From Chitinolyticbacter meiyuanensis (GTDB taxonomy: Bacteria; Pseudomonadota; Gammaproteobacteria; Burkholderiales; Chitinibacteraceae), in assembly GCF_008033135.1 (NCBI RefSeq), contig NZ_CP041335.1, forward strand, positions 62,001-126,000: a DNA stretch of 64,000 nt, given 5' to 3'. Shown here piece after piece: positions 37,788 to 48,188 of the stretch. The notes under the pieces are model-generated. The model saw nothing but the letters and a program-made list of their open reading frames with translations. It did no database searches and was not told the DNA's origin. The position numbers were made by a program, and so were the translations under genes. Every line of letters starts with the position of its first letter. Within the stretch, counting starts at the first letter, position 1.

Positions 37788-37815
37788 CGGCTGAGCGACT
37801 GACCCAGTTTCTTCC
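37788..37815. repeat. Degenerate duplicate of the tRNA-Ile 5' part and flank
   Basis: CGGCTGAGCGACTGACCCAG plus TTTCTTCC repeats the sequence at 37710-37738 (tRNA-Ile 5' third plus upstream flank) with few differences. A third, shorter copy (ATGACCCAGTTCTCC) lies near 37830. It is probably a relic of slippage or partial duplication in the spacer. Confidence 0.7.
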
Positions 37816-37899
37816 CCGGGTCATCTACATGACCCAGTTCTCCGTATCTTCAACTTACAGCCGATGAGTGTGAGTACTTGGCAAGAGAACCTTGCTCTT

Positions 37900-39434
<1,535 letters not shown>

Positions 39435-39555
39435 AATCACTTAGCTTTAGTACTTTGGCTCGTACTTAACTCAAGGAATCATCCGAAGATGATTTTCTTT
39501 CGTCTCGTGCGAGCACTTGTTGGTTTCCCACCAAGCACTCACACGCATCGGCTGT

Positions 39556-39571
39556 ATTTTGTTAAAGATCA
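39556..39571 (-). promoter_or_regulatory. BoxA-like antitermination element in the rRNA leader
   Basis: Minus-strand GATCTTTAACAAAATA matches the boxA consensus. It lies between the promoter and 16S, as in other rrn operons. Confidence 0.7.
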
Positions 39572-39648
39572 GAACCGCTGCACCGCCGAAACCTGCTAAA
39601 CTCTTCGTTTCGCTTGTTTCGTTGCTGTGTCAGCAGCGAAGAAGCCGA

Positions 39649-39677
39649 ACTATACGGCCCTCCCACACACCCGTCAA
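39649..39677 (-). promoter_or_regulatory. rRNA operon promoter
   Basis: Minus-strand TTGACG (39677-39672) and TATAGT (39654-39649) are separated by exactly 17 bp. The start would be near 39642, about 210 bp before 16S. Confidence 0.8.
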
Positions 39678-39807
39678 CACCTCCCCGCAAAATTCTTCCG
39701 CACAATCCGCTAAACCCCTGAACCGCAACGGAACATGGCAACAGCATCGGCGGTCATTCAGGCAGATGTGCGCTTGGGGTGCAGGCAAACAGCAAGGCAG
39801 AACACCG

Positions 39808-39847
39808 TAAACACCCAGGCCGCCCCTTAAGGCGGCCTGGGTGTTTA
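39808..39847. terminator. Long inverted repeat, probable terminator of the GNAT gene
   Basis: A perfect 17-bp inverted repeat has arm TAAACACCCAGGCCGCC and loop CCTTAA. The T-run is short on both strands (TTTA), so strength is uncertain. Confidence 0.65.
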
Positions 39848-39874
39848 TACGTCCAGCAAGCGTGGGCAGCCGAT

Positions 39875-40348
39875 TCAGCTCCAGAGCATGCCGGCGTAAA
39901 GTCCCGGGTCGGAATGCTCAATCACCATCGCCCCCAAGGCGCAGCGATAGTATTCCACCGGGCCGGCAGAACCGATCACCGCATAGGCGTAGCCGTTGGC
40001 GTGCATGGCGTGCAGTGCAGTCAGCATCAAGGCCGTTCCAATGCCCTGCCCCCGCGCCGACTCATCCACCCCGGTCGGCCCGAACAGGCCTTTGGCGGTG
40101 GTGTCATAGCAGGCAAAGCCCAACAGCTGCCGATCACACGTGGCGACGAACACGGTGGGCGGGGCAAAGCCGAAGCCCACTTCGCATTCGCTTTGCCAAG
40201 TCGGTCCAAAAGTAGAGCCGGCCCAACCTGCGACCAAGTGCTTTTCCGGTGCCAGCCCACGCCGGATATCGAAGCCCTGCGCCTTGACCTTGGTGAGCGC
40301 CGGCTCCAGTGGCGGCAGGTCGTAAAGCCTGACCAGCATGTCCGGCAT
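39875..40348 (-). CDS. GNAT-family N-acetyltransferase
   Basis: The protein has 157 residues from ATG 40348 (MPDMLVRLYDLPPLEPALTK); the longer frame has no better support. Acetyl-CoA binding motif A is visible as VDESARGQGIGTALML, and a motif B-like segment as AVIGSAGPVEYYRCALGA. The substrate is unknown. It stands alone between two terminators, upstream of the rRNA promoter and on the same strand. Confidence 0.85.
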   Translation of the reverse strand: MPDMLVRLYDLPPLEPALTKVKAQGFDIRRGLAPEKHLVAGWAGSTFGPTWQSECEVGFGFAPPTVFVATCDRQLLGFACYDTTAKGLFGPTGVDESARGQGIGTALMLTALHAMHANGYAYAVIGSAGPVEYYRCALGAMVIEHSDPGLYAGMLWS

Positions 40349-40375
40349 ATCGTGGCCCTGTATCAGATAGAGAGA

Positions 40376-40406
40376 TAAACAAAAGGGGCGCCCGAATGCG
40401 CCCCTT
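40376..40406 (-). terminator. Terminator after rlmL-like gene
   Basis: A 9-bp hairpin (AAGGGGCGC-6-GCGCCCCTT) is followed on the minus strand by TTTTGTTT, just after the methyltransferase stop. Confidence 0.85.
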
Positions 40407-40416
40407 GTATACATAC

Positions 40417-41730
40417 TCAGCGGTTGGAACCCGCCACCAGCTGGAACTCGTACAACCGGCATTCCAGTGCTCCGTTGTACAACGGGGTACGGCGGCTGGG
40501 CGAAAGCCGGATCAGTTTGGGCAGGCGTTGATCGCCAGTGAAGAAGAAGGCCCGCCAGCCGCTGAAGCGACGCTTCAAACCATCACCGAGCTGCGGGTAG
40601 AACGCCGCCAGCGCCTCCTGGTCTTCCAGCCGCACACCATAGGGCGGGTTGGCGATCAGGCAGCCCGGTTCGGCGGGGGGGGCGACATCGAGCACATCGG
40701 CGAGCTTGAGGGTGACCAGCGATTCCAGCCCCGCCGCCTTGATGTTCGCCCGCGCGGCGTCGAGTGCCATTGCATCACGGTCGCTACCGACAATCGGGTA
40801 CCGCAGGGTTGTGAGCTCCTCGGCCCGCGCCTCTGCACGTACCGACTGCCAACGCTCCGGCTGGAACGGCTTCAGTTTTTCGAAGGCAAACTGGCGATCA
40901 CGCCCCGGCGCGCGCTTGAGCGCAATTGCCGCAGCCTCGAGCACGAAGGTGCCGCTGCCGCACATGGGATCGAACAGCGCCTCCTGGCCATGCCAGCCCG
41001 CCAGTTGCAGCAAGCCGACGGCGAGGTTCTCGCGTAGCGGCGCATCGACCGTTTCAACGCGATGGCCACGCTTGAACAGCGGCTCGCCGGAGGTATCGAG
41101 ATATAGCGTGGCAACGCGGTCGGTGAGGAACAGTTGCAGGCGCACGTCCGGCACAGCGGTGTCGACGCTGGGACGCTGCCCGGTGGCCGCGCGGAACACG
41201 TCGCAGACGGCATCCTTGATCTTGAGCGCGGCGAAATCGACGCTGCGCAACGGGCTACGCTGTGCAGTGACGCCCACCTTGATGGTGCGATACACGTCGA
41301 ACAATGCCGGCCAGTCGATACGACTCGCCATGCGGAACAGGTCCGCCTCGTTGCGGTAGGCGTGCTCGTCGAGCCGCCACAGGATGCGGCTGGCAATGCG
41401 TGAATGCAGGTTGGCCTGGTAGACCAGCGACCACTCGCCGCTGAAGGCCGCGCCGCCATCGACCACGCGCACCTCGCCCGCCCCGATGGCAATCAGCTCA
41501 TCGGCCAACAGGTGCTCCAGACCACGCGGGCTGGGCGCGAAGAACTGCTGGATGCCGCTGATTGTCAGCGGCTTGGGCTGGGGAGCTGGTGCTGCGACCG
41601 GCTTGGCCTCGGCCGCACGCGGTTGCGGCGGACGGACATGGCCGCGCGCGCCGGGACGTAGCGGTACCTTGCGCTCGTCGCTCGGCGCATCGGTGGTGCG
41701 CTTGGGCAGGCTAAGTGTTTTCTTGGTCAT
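40417..41730 (-). CDS. rlmL: THUMP-domain 23S rRNA (guanine) methyltransferase, RlmL type
   Basis: The protein has 437 residues from ATG 41730 (MTKKTLSLPKR). A low-complexity Pro/Ala/Lys linker (about 15-55) is followed by a THUMP domain (about 65-165) and a Rossmann methyltransferase with motif I-like DPMCGSGTFVLEAAA and the catalytic NPPYG. It corresponds to the RlmL half of E. coli RlmKL; the RlmK half is absent, as is usual in betaproteobacteria. It methylates a guanine of 23S rRNA using SAM. Confidence 0.88.
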   Translation of the reverse strand: MTKKTLSLPKRTTDAPSDERKVPLRPGARGHVRPPQPRAAEAKPVAAPAPQPKPLTISGIQQFFAPSPRGLEHLLADELIAIGAGEVRVVDGGAAFSGEWSLVYQANLHSRIASRILWRLDEHAYRNEADLFRMASRIDWPALFDVYRTIKVGVTAQRSPLRSVDFAALKIKDAVCDVFRAATGQRPSVDTAVPDVRLQLFLTDRVATLYLDTSGEPLFKRGHRVETVDAPLRENLAVGLLQLAGWHGQEALFDPMCGSGTFVLEAAAIALKRAPGRDRQFAFEKLKPFQPERWQSVRAEARAEELTTLRYPIVGSDRDAMALDAARANIKAAGLESLVTLKLADVLDVAPPAEPGCLIANPPYGVRLEDQEALAAFYPQLGDGLKRRFSGWRAFFFTGDQRLPKLIRLSPSRRTPLYNGALECRLYEFQLVAGSNR

Positions 41731-41737
41731 GACATTC

Positions 41738-42085
41738 TCAATCGAACGGTGGCAGCACTTGGCGCTGCCGAACCGGCAGCTTGGCGCGTACCAATCGGTA
41801 GGCATCGTGCAATAGCGCCGAAAGTGTTGCCTCGTCGAGCACGGCAACGTGATCGAGCGATACCCAGTGATGGCGCGCGAGATATGGCGCCGGCCGAACG
41901 CCTGGCAGATCGGTCAGCTCCAGGAAGCGGGTCGCATCGACCTTGAAGGCGATCGCGTCGCCATTGAGCCGATGCAGACTGAACATCTTGTCGCATACCG
42001 ACCAGACCTCGACGTCGCCCCACTTGATGTCACTGCTGGCACCGGGCAGCGCGGCGCAGGTGGCACGCCAGAAATCCACGCTCAT
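41738..42085 (-). CDS. MmcQ/YjbR-family protein
   Basis: The protein has 115 residues. Typical features are an acidic WGDVEVWSVCDKMFSLHRL strand region, a FKVD core, the PAPYLARHHWVSLD motif and a helical C-terminus (LHDAYRLVRAKLP). The family has a CyaY-like double-wing fold, often DNA-binding-like; its role is unknown. Its start overlaps the jetD-like stop (ATGA), so it is translationally coupled to the SMC operon, and rlmL starts 7 bp after its stop. Confidence 0.85.
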   Translation of the reverse strand: MSVDFWRATCAALPGASSDIKWGDVEVWSVCDKMFSLHRLNGDAIAFKVDATRFLELTDLPGVRPAPYLARHHWVSLDHVAVLDEATLSALLHDAYRLVRAKLPVRQRQVLPPFD

Positions 42086-43323
42086 ATGTATTGTTCCTGT
42101 TCAGCCTTCGCAGGCAGCCCGGCCTCATCCAGTCGAGCCATTGCGTCGACCAATTCAAGCAAGGGCGCTGCGATGCCGTGCCGCCGCAAAGCCTGGAGTT
42201 TACGCTGGTCTGCATCGTTCAGCGGCAACCTGTGCCGGCACCCGCGCAGGGTGTCACCATCCATGCCCCACGGTTGCCAAGGCAAACCCGCCGCTTCGAC
42301 CCTTGCGGCCACACGCTGCGCCAGATCTACGCCCCAGGGATCGCAATCGCAAGCCACGACGACTGGCACCTGCGCCAAGGGCAGCAGATAGTCAAAACCA
42401 CGCAACCACCAACCTGCTGCATACCCGGGCAACCAGATCAGCAACGTGACCCCATCGCGCAAATTCGATGCCGCACGAGCAAAACTGGTCAGATTCTCGA
42501 CCACGGCTATTCGTCCGAAGCCATCCATGTGACTCATACCGGCCAGTGCCGTCGCCGTCAGCGCCATATGCTCATCCAGCTGAGCCAGATCGAAAGCCAA
42601 TGCGCTGCCTCGCCAGACTCGGCCTGCCCCCGCCAGATACAACAGCGGCGGATGATCACCGATACCGCAAGCCGCCAGATCAACCGCTTCGGCCAGCCAA
42701 CGCCATTCGGTTTCGCTGATCGCCTTAGTCGCCCCACGTGCCTCATGCGAAAAATCGCGCCGCGTTCCGCCCCGCCCAGCATCCAGCCACCGCACCAGAG
42801 CATCAAATAGTTCGCGACGTTTGATCGCTGTTTGCGGCGGGGAGTCACGCAATGCATGCGCCAGCAGAAATAACCGCTCATCATCAGCAACGACATGTCG
42901 CGCCGCAGCCCGCGCATCGCGCTCGGCATTCGGGTCAGGCAAGCCAAGTTCGACCCGCAAAGCTACCTTATCGAGCCAGCGCAAAATCTGCGGCTGCCAC
43001 GATCCGCGCATATTGCGCGCGGTCACTTCCTCGACCTCGACCCAGCCACGCACCAGCAAGCCGGACAACAGCTCATGGGCCACTTCATGCTGTGCATTGC
43101 CCGACCACCTGACGCAATCGACCCAGCGAGTGCTTTCCGCTGCCGACTTCTTCAGCCAGATCATCAGCAGTTCGCGCCGCGCCTGCGGCCAATCACGCAA
43201 ACTACGATCTGCATCACCACGCGCCCTGACCAGGCGACGACCATCCAGCGTGCTGCAACCGGCATCGCCCAGCGCCATCCACTCCAGCGCCGGATCACCC
43301 GGATAATCGCGCCACAGATTCAC
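42082..43323 (-). CDS. jetD: JetD/MksG-like Toprim nuclease subunit of a Wadjet system
   Basis: The protein has 413 residues. It starts at GTG 43323, overlapping the SMC stop by GTGA. The C-terminal half is a Toprim domain with Glu276 in IAVVENLTSF and the DxD pair Asp326/Asp328 in ACDCDPWGVDL, which would bind metal for DNA cleavage. The N-terminal half should be the arm/winged-helix region that contacts DNA and the SMC complex, but I cannot name its family. In known Wadjet systems this subunit cleaves closed-circular DNA trapped by the motor complex. Confidence 0.82.
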   Translation of the reverse strand: MNLWRDYPGDPALEWMALGDAGCSTLDGRRLVRARGDADRSLRDWPQARRELLMIWLKKSAAESTRWVDCVRWSGNAQHEVAHELLSGLLVRGWVEVEEVTARNMRGSWQPQILRWLDKVALRVELGLPDPNAERDARAAARHVVADDERLFLLAHALRDSPPQTAIKRRELFDALVRWLDAGRGGTRRDFSHEARGATKAISETEWRWLAEAVDLAACGIGDHPPLLYLAGAGRVWRGSALAFDLAQLDEHMALTATALAGMSHMDGFGRIAVVENLTSFARAASNLRDGVTLLIWLPGYAAGWWLRGFDYLLPLAQVPVVVACDCDPWGVDLAQRVAARVEAAGLPWQPWGMDGDTLRGCRHRLPLNDADQRKLQALRRHGIAAPLLELVDAMARLDEAGLPAKAEQEQYI

Positions 43324-46139
43324 GAGGCGGCCGGCTCGGCCGCGCGGATGCGCCGTCGCGTCTGCGCGATCAGCGGCGCCCAGGTCTCGCCCGGCTGCTT
43401 TTTGCGCGTGGTCAGCGTCAATTCGGACGGGCCGTACACATTGGTATTGTGCGTCAGCGGCGTGGTGATCAGGTATTGCGCCTGCGTGGCCTTGAGGAAG
43501 CCACCGACACGGTCGATGTTGAAGATGTCGAGGTGGGCGAACGGCTCATCGATGAACACGAAGCCAGTCGGGTTCGATTCGTCCATCATCAGGCCGATCA
43601 AGAGGATCAGCGATTTCATCACTTGCTGGCCGCCCGACGCCTCGCCGTCATTCAGCCCCATCATGCCCTTCTGGTCGAAGTTGAAGCGTGCGGTGAGGCC
43701 AGCCTGGGCCAGCGTCAGGTCGTCGTTGTCGAGCTGCGGCAGATCGAGCTCGACCTCGATACCGGCCAGCTCGCCCAGCCGTTTCACATTGCGGCCATAG
43801 GCGCGCACGGTGGCCTTGAGCTTGTTGATATACGCGGCGCGGGCTTCGTCGGTGAGCTGGCTGGTGCGGTCGACCTCGTTGCGGTGCAGCTGGGTGTCAC
43901 GCTCCAGCGCCGCATAGTCACCGGCCAGCTTGTCGCGCCGCGCCACCACCATCGGATCGGTTTCCCAATCGCCGCCGGCCAGCCGCGCCCGCTCGTGCTC
44001 GACCATGTGCAGCACTTCGCGCGAACCACCGTACTTGTCCTTCAGGGTGCGCAGCGCTTCAGCTGCGGCGTATGCAGGCGGCAGTGCCGCCTTGCCGCTG
44101 CGCAGCGCGCGGATCTGCCGCGACTGCTCTTCGCGCTGACGCGTCAGCTGATCTATCAGCGCGCCCACCTGGATATCGAGTCGGGTGCGCGCATCCTTCA
44201 GCTTCTCGAAGGCCACGCGGCCTTCCTCGCGGGCATTGCGGGTTTCGTCCCAGCCGACCTGGGCGGCGGCCAATGCAGCGCCAGCCTCCTGGGCCCGACG
44301 CTCCTCTTCCGGCCAGCGCTCGGCAACGGCGGCGAACTCATCCTGCCGCGCCGCAAGCTGCACCACCGCCTGCATGCCCATCAGTGACTGGGTGAGCATT
44401 GATACTTCGCGCTCCAGATCGCCAAGCTGCGCCTCGTCGGCCAGCAATTGCTCGTTCAGCTCACGCAGCCGGCGGCTCACTTCGGTGAGGCGCGAATGGC
44501 GTGCCGCCTCGCCGAAGGCATAGTCGCCGGGCTTGGCGGAGATATCCCGCGCGCCGCGGCGCTCCTTGTGATAGCCATCACGGGTGATCCAGTCGCCGTC
44601 GAGCTTCTGGCCATCGGCTACCGAGCGGGCACGCTGGGTTCGGCTGAGCAGGCCGACCAGCCAACCCGGCACATCGGCCTTGAAATCGACGATCTCCAAA
44701 ATGGAATTGGCCGGCGCCCGCGCCACCGGCTCGCGCTCGGGCACGATGAAGTGGCGGTATTTCAGCTCCTGGCCGATTTCCCAGGCGCGCTGCCTGTCGC
44801 TGCTGCGATTGAGCAGGATGATATGGCGATAGGGTGTCAGCAGCGCCTCGACCGCATCCTGCCAGCTGTTGTCGCGCACCTCGACGATCTCGGTCAGCAG
44901 TTGGTGACCGATGCCGGCCTCGTCCAGCGCCGCACGCATGCGGGCGACGAAATCGGGATGCGGCGGGCGGCCCTGCTGCAGCGCGAATTGCGCCTCGGCC
45001 AGCCGCTGCCGCTCTTCCTTGGCGGCACGGATCGCCTGCTTGAGTTCGGCGACCGCGTCCTTGCGGCCGGAGAGCTTGTCGTTCAGCGCCACCGCGTCCG
45101 CACCGTGTTCCAGCTCGGCCAACTGGCGCAGCCGCTCGGCTTCCTTCAAGGTTTTTTCGCTGTCGCGCGCAGCATCGCGGGCATCCTGGAAGGCCTTGAA
45201 TGCCAGATCGTACTCACGCCGCGCCGCTTCCTCGTGCGTCAGCGCCTCGCGCTGTGCGGCCTCAGCCTGGCGGTAGTCAATATCGATGGTATCGAGCTCA
45301 TCCTGCTTCTGCCGCAAGGCGCGACGGCTGCCCTTGAACTGGTTGATGTAGCCACGCAGGCTGTCCCATTGCTCGACGTAGCGTAGTGCTGGCACCACCT
45401 GGGCTTCCAGCTGCTCGACGTCATCCTGCAACGCGCGCCATTCCAGGTGATTGTTGGCACGCAGCTTGAGCCGCTCGACATCGACGCCCAGCGTGGAGAG
45501 CTGCTGTTCCATCTTGGAGAGCTCGCCCTCGGCCTCCTTCAGCCGCAACTTGGTCTCGGCATAGTGATCGAGCACCTGCTTGTCGCCGAATACCTGGAAC
45601 ACCAGGTCGAGCAGCGCCTTGGGACTGTATTCGCACAGCTTGTCGGTATCGCCCTGCTCCAGCGCCAGCACCTCGGCGATCGCCGGCGTCAGCCCGGCCT
45701 GCTCCAGGCGGCGCTTGTATTCATTGACGCCGATCCACGACAGCTGCGATTCGGTCTCGGCCGTGAGCGTGACATTGCCCTCGGCAATGGCGTACTGCCG
45801 CACCCAGTCGCCGCCCTGCTTCTTGATGCGGCAGAACAGCGTGACCTCATCGCTGGTGGCCGGAAAGAACAGATAGGGGAACAAGCCGCCACTGTTGCGG
45901 CGCGGATTGCTCGCCACGCCACGCAGCCACGCATAGTTCTCGCGGTTGTTGCGCACATAGCGCTTATAGTCGCGCCGGCCCGAGCACTTGAGCGCCAGCA
46001 GCGTGCGCAGCGCATCGAGCAAAGTGGTCTTGCCCGAGCCATTGGGACCGACGATGGTAACGATCTGGGCATCGAGCGGCACGCGCACGGCACGCCAGAA
46101 ATCCCAGTGGATCATTTCGAGTTCGCGGATCTGGAACAT
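43320..46139 (-). CDS. jetC: JetC/MksB-like SMC ATPase of a Wadjet system
   Basis: The protein has 939 residues. Walker A GPNGSGKTT is at 31-39, the ABC signature SGGQQ at 835-839, and Walker B GFVFIDEP at 859-866, followed by AHLD. Between them lie two long coiled coils (about 200-410 and 560-790) around a hinge-like region (about 430-540). This is an SMC ATPase of MksB size, shorter than MukB. It should extrude DNA loops together with the JetA and JetB subunits. The start overlaps the jetB stop by one base (TGATG). Confidence 0.9.
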   Translation of the reverse strand: MFQIRELEMIHWDFWRAVRVPLDAQIVTIVGPNGSGKTTLLDALRTLLALKCSGRRDYKRYVRNNRENYAWLRGVASNPRRNSGGLFPYLFFPATSDEVTLFCRIKKQGGDWVRQYAIAEGNVTLTAETESQLSWIGVNEYKRRLEQAGLTPAIAEVLALEQGDTDKLCEYSPKALLDLVFQVFGDKQVLDHYAETKLRLKEAEGELSKMEQQLSTLGVDVERLKLRANNHLEWRALQDDVEQLEAQVVPALRYVEQWDSLRGYINQFKGSRRALRQKQDELDTIDIDYRQAEAAQREALTHEEAARREYDLAFKAFQDARDAARDSEKTLKEAERLRQLAELEHGADAVALNDKLSGRKDAVAELKQAIRAAKEERQRLAEAQFALQQGRPPHPDFVARMRAALDEAGIGHQLLTEIVEVRDNSWQDAVEALLTPYRHIILLNRSSDRQRAWEIGQELKYRHFIVPEREPVARAPANSILEIVDFKADVPGWLVGLLSRTQRARSVADGQKLDGDWITRDGYHKERRGARDISAKPGDYAFGEAARHSRLTEVSRRLRELNEQLLADEAQLGDLEREVSMLTQSLMGMQAVVQLAARQDEFAAVAERWPEEERRAQEAGAALAAAQVGWDETRNAREEGRVAFEKLKDARTRLDIQVGALIDQLTRQREEQSRQIRALRSGKAALPPAYAAAEALRTLKDKYGGSREVLHMVEHERARLAGGDWETDPMVVARRDKLAGDYAALERDTQLHRNEVDRTSQLTDEARAAYINKLKATVRAYGRNVKRLGELAGIEVELDLPQLDNDDLTLAQAGLTARFNFDQKGMMGLNDGEASGGQQVMKSLILLIGLMMDESNPTGFVFIDEPFAHLDIFNIDRVGGFLKATQAQYLITTPLTHNTNVYGPSELTLTTRKKQPGETWAPLIAQTRRRIRAAEPAAS

Positions 46140-46858
46140 CAGTCCTGCTCTCCTGCCAGCTCCGGGGTATCGACGAAGAGCGCCTCATCCTCCTGCTCAT
46201 CCTCCGCCTCAGGCTCTACCGCGATGCGCGTGCCCGACAGCTTGAGCACTTCGCCCAGCGCGCCGTCGATGATGCGCGGCGCGAGGCGGGCGTAGTCGAT
46301 CATCAAATCGAGCAATGGCCCTTCAAAGATCATCTTGTTGCGGCGGACCACGAAGCCGAGCTTGGCGAGCTGGCCGAGGTTCATCGAGAAGCGCGCCTTG
46401 CCGCCGAGCTTCTTGCCGAAATCGGCGTAGACGGCGTCTTCCGGTACGCCGGGTGCCATCTCGTCACCATGGGTGATCGGCTTTTGCTCGCCGAACATGT
46501 CGGACTGCGTGTCACCGGCGCGCTCGGCGCGAGCGATCTGGCGCTCGCGCTTGGGCAGGATGATCAGCGCCCACAGCACCACCAGCAGCGCGATCGCGTC
46601 GCGCGGCAGGCCCATATTGTTGGACAGCCAATTCTCGCCCTCACCGAACACCCAGTCTTCCATCTCGGGCTTGAGGCCGACGGCGATGTATTCGGCGTAG
46701 GGATTCTCCAGCAGTTGCAGGCCGCACTCGGCGAGGCGCTGTTCCAGACTTTCGCGGAACGATTCGTCGATCAGTGCGCGGCGGGCCAGCGGATCGCGGC
46801 GGGCAATGAAGCGGTGCGCCAACAGGCGCGCCAGCAGGATGTTGAGGGCTTGATCCAT
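46139..46858 (-). CDS. jetB: JetB/MksE-like subunit of a Wadjet system
   Basis: The protein has 239 residues. ATG 46858 (MDQALNILLARLLAHRFI) has AGGA seven bases upstream, overlapping the jetA stop; the GTG further upstream is inside jetA and not preferred. The chain is mostly helical with winged-helix-like segments (FSMNLGQLAKLGFVVRRNKMIFEGPLLDLMID) and an acidic C-terminus. The assignment rests on operon position, size and helical character, not on a catalytic motif. Confidence 0.75.
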   Translation of the reverse strand: MDQALNILLARLLAHRFIARRDPLARRALIDESFRESLEQRLAECGLQLLENPYAEYIAVGLKPEMEDWVFGEGENWLSNNMGLPRDAIALLVVLWALIILPKRERQIARAERAGDTQSDMFGEQKPITHGDEMAPGVPEDAVYADFGKKLGGKARFSMNLGQLAKLGFVVRRNKMIFEGPLLDLMIDYARLAPRIIDGALGEVLKLSGTRIAVEPEAEDEQEDEALFVDTPELAGEQD

Positions 46859-46865
46859 GTGGGTC

Positions 46866-48116
46866 CTAGATCGGCTCAAGGCGGCCACGGGTCAGCGTGG
46901 CGACATCGGGGTGATCGAGTTCATCGACGGCATCCTCGGTGACGAGGGCCAGTGGCAGCTTGACGAGGTCGGCGACCACGCTCTGCTCCAGCGCCGCTTC
47001 GGCATCGCCGAGCAGCGACAGCAGCGATAATCGATAGGCGGTTTCCGGATAGCTGTCGGCCAATACGGCATCGGTCAGTGGCGCGGTGATGTCGATGTCC
47101 TTGAGATAGCTGTACAGCTCCTCGGCCAGCAGCAGCCGTTCTGCCTCCACCGCGGAAACCGAGGCAGCAAGCTCGGAAGTCGGCAGCGCGGAGGCGGTCT
47201 CGTCGGCGCGCTCGCGTTCGATCAGCTCGAACTCAGCCACGTCGAGCAGGATGTCGGAGACGGCAAAGGCCGGCTCGGGGTGATAGCTGAGCAGGTCGCG
47301 ACCCAACGCAGCCAGTTGCTCCTGTGAGCGGCCACGCAACCAGTCGGCAACGTTGGTCGAGGTCAAACCGGACTGCCCCAGGTGCACACGCTGGGCGGCG
47401 AGCTCGGCCAGCCGGCGCTGGAACACGCCGGCCATGCGCAGCATGCGGCCCTGCGCCAGCGCGATGGCCTGCGCCACCTGGTGCACGGCGTGATCGGCCG
47501 TTTCGTCGGCAAGCACGCTGCGCATCACCTCGGTACCTTTCTCCACCCAGCGCCACACCGCCTCCAGTTTGGCGCGCGCGCTGCGGATCTGGAATTCGGA
47601 TTGCGATTCCAGCGCCTCCTCGAAATCGCCATGCAGCTCGTTGAGCCGCGCCAGCAGGTGTTGCAGCGCTTCGGGCGCGATATTACCCACCGCCTGGCCG
47701 GCGGCGACCTGGGCAGTCAGGTAGCCGAGCTCGGCATCCCCATCGGCAAACTGCGTCAGCGTGGCAATGGCAGCGAGCGCAACTCGGCCCGGCTCGGACA
47801 ACGAATACAGCGCGTTGTCGCTATCCCAGACCAGGAGGCCGTTGTCGCGCAGGCGCTTGAGCACGGTGTCGCGCTTGACTGGATTGATGTAGGCGAAGTG
47901 GCTGTCTAGCTCCTGCGGGCTCCAGCGCGGCGCATCGGCGCGGCCGCCGATCTCGCGCAGCATCAAGAGGCGCACCAGCACTTCGTCCTCGCCACCGCGG
48001 AACAGCGTGATCAGCGCATCGAGATAAGGCTTGGCACGCAGCAGTGCCGCCAGCGGGCCGAGATCGCGCGCGTCGAGCCCGGGCTGGAAGAATTCGGAGA
48101 ACGTATCGGCGTGCAT
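46866..48116 (-). CDS. jetA: JetA/MksF-like kleisin subunit of a Wadjet system
   Basis: The protein has 416 residues from ATG 48116 (MHADTFSEFFQPGLDARDLG); a TTG at 48137 is a weaker alternative. It is predicted to be mostly helical with an N-terminal winged-helix segment (HFAYINPVKRDTVLKRLRDNGLLVW) and a coiled-coil middle, as in MukF/MksF kleisins. It is the first gene of the four-gene operon, with jetB following after 7 bp. No transposase or integrase lies beside the operon. Confidence 0.75.
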   Translation of the reverse strand: MHADTFSEFFQPGLDARDLGPLAALLRAKPYLDALITLFRGGEDEVLVRLLMLREIGGRADAPRWSPQELDSHFAYINPVKRDTVLKRLRDNGLLVWDSDNALYSLSEPGRVALAAIATLTQFADGDAELGYLTAQVAAGQAVGNIAPEALQHLLARLNELHGDFEEALESQSEFQIRSARAKLEAVWRWVEKGTEVMRSVLADETADHAVHQVAQAIALAQGRMLRMAGVFQRRLAELAAQRVHLGQSGLTSTNVADWLRGRSQEQLAALGRDLLSYHPEPAFAVSDILLDVAEFELIERERADETASALPTSELAASVSAVEAERLLLAEELYSYLKDIDITAPLTDAVLADSYPETAYRLSLLSLLGDAEAALEQSVVADLVKLPLALVTEDAVDELDHPDVATLTRGRLEPI

Positions 48117-48188
48117 GGCGAGGCAGGTTAACGGCAACGGGGCGGCAAGGCCAGCCCCGTTTCACACCGGGTCACGGCGGCAATACGC

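Noticed and set aside
48117..48137. TTG start for the JetA-like gene
   Set aside because: No ribosome site; the ATG at 48116 gives a normal N-terminus.
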